The position numbers were made by a program, and so were the translations under genes. A model generated the notes under the pieces. The model did no database searches. It had not been told where the DNA came from and worked only from the letters and a program-made list of their open reading frames with translations. 64,000 nucleotides of DNA from Bacteroidia bacterium (lineage in GTDB: Bacteria > Bacteroidota > Bacteroidia > Cytophagales > Cyclobacteriaceae): the NCBI GenBank assembly GCA_030432655.1, contig JAUILA010000005.1, positions 1 to 64,000 of the forward strand, in the 5' to 3' direction. Positions 62,787-64,000 of this stretch are shown in pieces; within the stretch, counting starts at the first letter, position 1; each line of letters opens with the position of its first letter.

Positions 62787-63491
62787 ATGAATAATACCAA
62801 ACAAAATCAGCGAAGGGCTTTTTTAGGTGCCCTGGCAACCGGTGCAACCGCCGGGATGACAATGCTTTCGTCTTCGCTTGAAGCCGGAATTCCTGCAGAA
62901 ACTTATAATCGTTTTATCAACCGCGGTGCAACTGGTGCCGAAGATGTGGACAAAATGCTTAAATCCACCGGCAAAATGGCCCACGCAGTGGCATATGACG
63001 TCTCTCAGGCCAACCCCTGGGGGTTCATCTGGTCAAATGTCTATTACATTACCAACGGACAATCCGGCACACCTGCCGCCGAACTTGGCGTAGTGAATGT
63101 ATTGCGCCACCATGGTATTATCTTTTCGTTTGACGATGAATTGATCTCCAAATATAAACTTGGAGAAGTCTTCGGGTATAATGACCCGGTTACAGGGGAG
63201 CCAGCGGTCCGAAATCCCTATCTGAACGTCAAGGAAGGAACATTCCCGGTCCCCGGACTGGACGGCATAAAAGGATTGCAAGCCAAGGGAGCCAAATTCT
63301 GTGTATGCAATATGGCATATACGGTGTATTCGGGATTTATCGCAGAAGCGGCAGGAGCGTCAGCCGAAGATGTATACAACGATATGGTAGCCCATAAACT
63401 GCCCGGCGTTGAACTTGCCCCTTCAGGGGTATGGGCATTGGGCCGGTTAGCAGAAAACGGAATAGCTTACATTGATTGCAGTGTGGGATAA
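62787..63491 (+). CDS. Tat-exported DsrE-like protein
   Basis: 234 residues. The twin-arginine signal QRRAFLGALATGATAG (R9, R10) predicts export. The mature part resembles the DsrE/DsrF fold: VVNVLRHHGIIFSFDD, the C-terminal helix-strand GVWALGRLAENGIAYIDC, and a CxC pair (C172, C174) in the loop where DsrE proteins carry their reactive Cys, with another Cys (C231) at the end. DsrE proteins handle sulfane sulfur; here this would be in the periplasm. It lies 236 bp after the dihaem cytochrome and 12 bp before a second DsrE-like gene. Confidence 0.65.
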   Translation: MNNTKQNQRRAFLGALATGATAGMTMLSSSLEAGIPAETYNRFINRGATGAEDVDKMLKSTGKMAHAVAYDVSQANPWGFIWSNVYYITNGQSGTPAAELGVVNVLRHHGIIFSFDDELISKYKLGEVFGYNDPVTGEPAVRNPYLNVKEGTFPVPGLDGIKGLQAKGAKFCVCNMAYTVYSGFIAEAAGASAEDVYNDMVAHKLPGVELAPSGVWALGRLAENGIAYIDCSVG

Positions 63492-63503
63492 AAGAAGACA
63501 GCT

Positions 63504-63911
63504 ATGAATCGAATTTCTATCATTTTGGTATTGCTGTGTGCGTCAATCACAGCATATACCCAGGAGGTGAAAATTGTTTTTGATGTAACCAGTTCTGACC
63601 CCAATGTGCATGCGGCTGCAGTTCGACATGTAACCGCTATGGCCAACGCTTATCCGGACTCGGAATTTGAAGTAGTCGTATACAGCGGCGCCCTGGACAT
63701 GGTGTTGAAAGATAAATCTTCAGTTGCTGATAAAGTCGAAGCAATCATTGGTGCGGAAAATGTCACATTCAATGTATGTGCCATGACCCTGAAACGGTAT
63801 AGCCTCGACGAATCTCACCTGCTGGGTGGGGTTGGAACCGTCCCTGATGGTATTCTGGAGATTGTCCAACGTCAAAAAGAAGGGTGGGGCTACATTAAAG
63901 AAGCCCGATAA
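63504..63911 (+). CDS. Exported DsrE-family protein
   Basis: 135 residues with a Sec signal peptide (IILVLLCASITAYTQ). The mature 115 residues fit the DsrE fold: EVKIVFDVTSSDP, AYPDSEFEVVVYSGALDMVL, ENVTFNVCAMTLKRYSL with a single Cys at 92 in the usual position, and the ending DGILEIVQRQKEGWGYIKEA. It is probably a periplasmic sulfur carrier or thiol-binding protein acting with the Tat-exported paralogue encoded 12 bp upstream. A strong terminator follows, ending the operon. Confidence 0.85.
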   Translation: MNRISIILVLLCASITAYTQEVKIVFDVTSSDPNVHAAAVRHVTAMANAYPDSEFEVVVYSGALDMVLKDKSSVADKVEAIIGAENVTFNVCAMTLKRYSLDESHLLGGVGTVPDGILEIVQRQKEGWGYIKEAR

Positions 63912-63916
63912 TAAAA

Positions 63917-63950
63917 AAAACAGCGCCTTTTCGGGCGCTGTTTTACTTTT
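63917..63950 (+). terminator. Terminator after the DsrE gene (likely bidirectional)
   Basis: An 11-bp perfect stem AAAACAGCGCC (63917-63927) and GGCGCTGTTTT (63934-63944) with a 6-nt loop. T-rich sequence follows on the plus strand and an A run precedes it, so it can stop transcripts from both sides. Confidence 0.9.
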
Positions 63951-63962
63951 AAAAGGGATAGT

Positions 63963-64000
63963 TTACCTGTCCCATGGTTTTTTGTTTTTATAAGCGGGAC
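63963..64000 (-). CDS. Possible 3' end of a minus-strand gene (partial)
   Basis: Read on the minus strand the last bases translate as PAYKNKKPWDR followed by TAA (63965-63963), in a frame open to the window edge. Its position just beyond a bidirectional terminator fits a convergent gene ending here. Only 11 codons are visible, so the product cannot be named and the call is tentative. Confidence 0.3.
   Translation of the reverse strand, partial: PAYKNKKPWDR

Noticed and set aside
1-64000. Mobile elements, prophage, defence systems and CRISPR arrays
   Set aside because: No transposase, integrase, restriction-modification, toxin-antitoxin or Cas motif was seen, and base composition and gene density look even throughout.

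Overview
The window looks like chromosomal DNA of a Bacteroidota bacterium, most likely in the Cytophagia. The evidence is an alpha-oxoamine synthase of the sphingolipid/sulfonolipid type, a type IX secretion C-terminal sorting domain, SprB-like repeats, a 58-residue histone H1-like protein, a SerB-SerA fusion of a kind seen in that group, many envelope families typical of the phylum (DUF2911, DUF4421, DUF5777, TolC fused to RND), and promoters of the TTTG-N19/20-TAnnTTTG type. No rRNA, tRNA, CRISPR array, insertion sequence, integrase or phage gene was seen. Gene density is high: no gene-free stretch exceeds 300 bases. The longest are 14627-14880, 62551-62786, 12507-12733 and 53258-53461; apart from the terminator at 12534-12562 and weak promoter-like strings, nothing was recognised in them.

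Layout. 1-3446: end of an L-serine dehydratase gene, then a TolC and a HlyD-type adaptor without an obvious pump. 3513-10819: two convergent paralogous glycosyltransferases, the second at the end of a tightly packed minus-strand operon (biotin carboxylase, DUF1015, Maf, GT9, GT2, GT4). 10900-14626: serine-linked genes (oxoamine synthase, SerB-SerA fusion) around a histone H1-like gene. 14881-19197: a PIG-L deacetylase, a 48-residue membrane peptide and a sodium:solute symporter, all overlapping. 19247-33708: mostly single genes or short operons (DUF2911, alkyladenine glycosylase, OmpA/PD40, serine hydrolase, DUF5009, MoeB-like, fasciclin, DUF4421, FGE-DUF4136-LuxR response regulator-CNNM, aldo/keto reductase, DinB, TonB-Crp).

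34415-39026 is a six-gene operon led by an ECF sigma factor. It encodes a protein with an anti-sigma-like N-terminus, one membrane span and a predicted beta-barrel end; an SprB-repeat lipoprotein ending in a CX4CH cytochrome domain; an OB-fold protein; a YceI protein; and a DUF5777 beta-barrel. This is the best candidate here for a little-described system. 39099-52247 holds housekeeping and secreted enzymes, including a vanadium-haloperoxidase-like type IX cargo and YaaA. 52340-55480 is an AraC / aldehyde dehydrogenase / DUF779 module.

55540-63911 pairs a metal-efflux operon (His-rich secreted protein, CzcA-type RND fused to TolC, adaptor) with a TsdA-like dihaem cytochrome and two exported DsrE-like proteins, suggesting metal efflux next to periplasmic sulfur chemistry. 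All functional statements rest on reading motifs by eye; no database search was possible.
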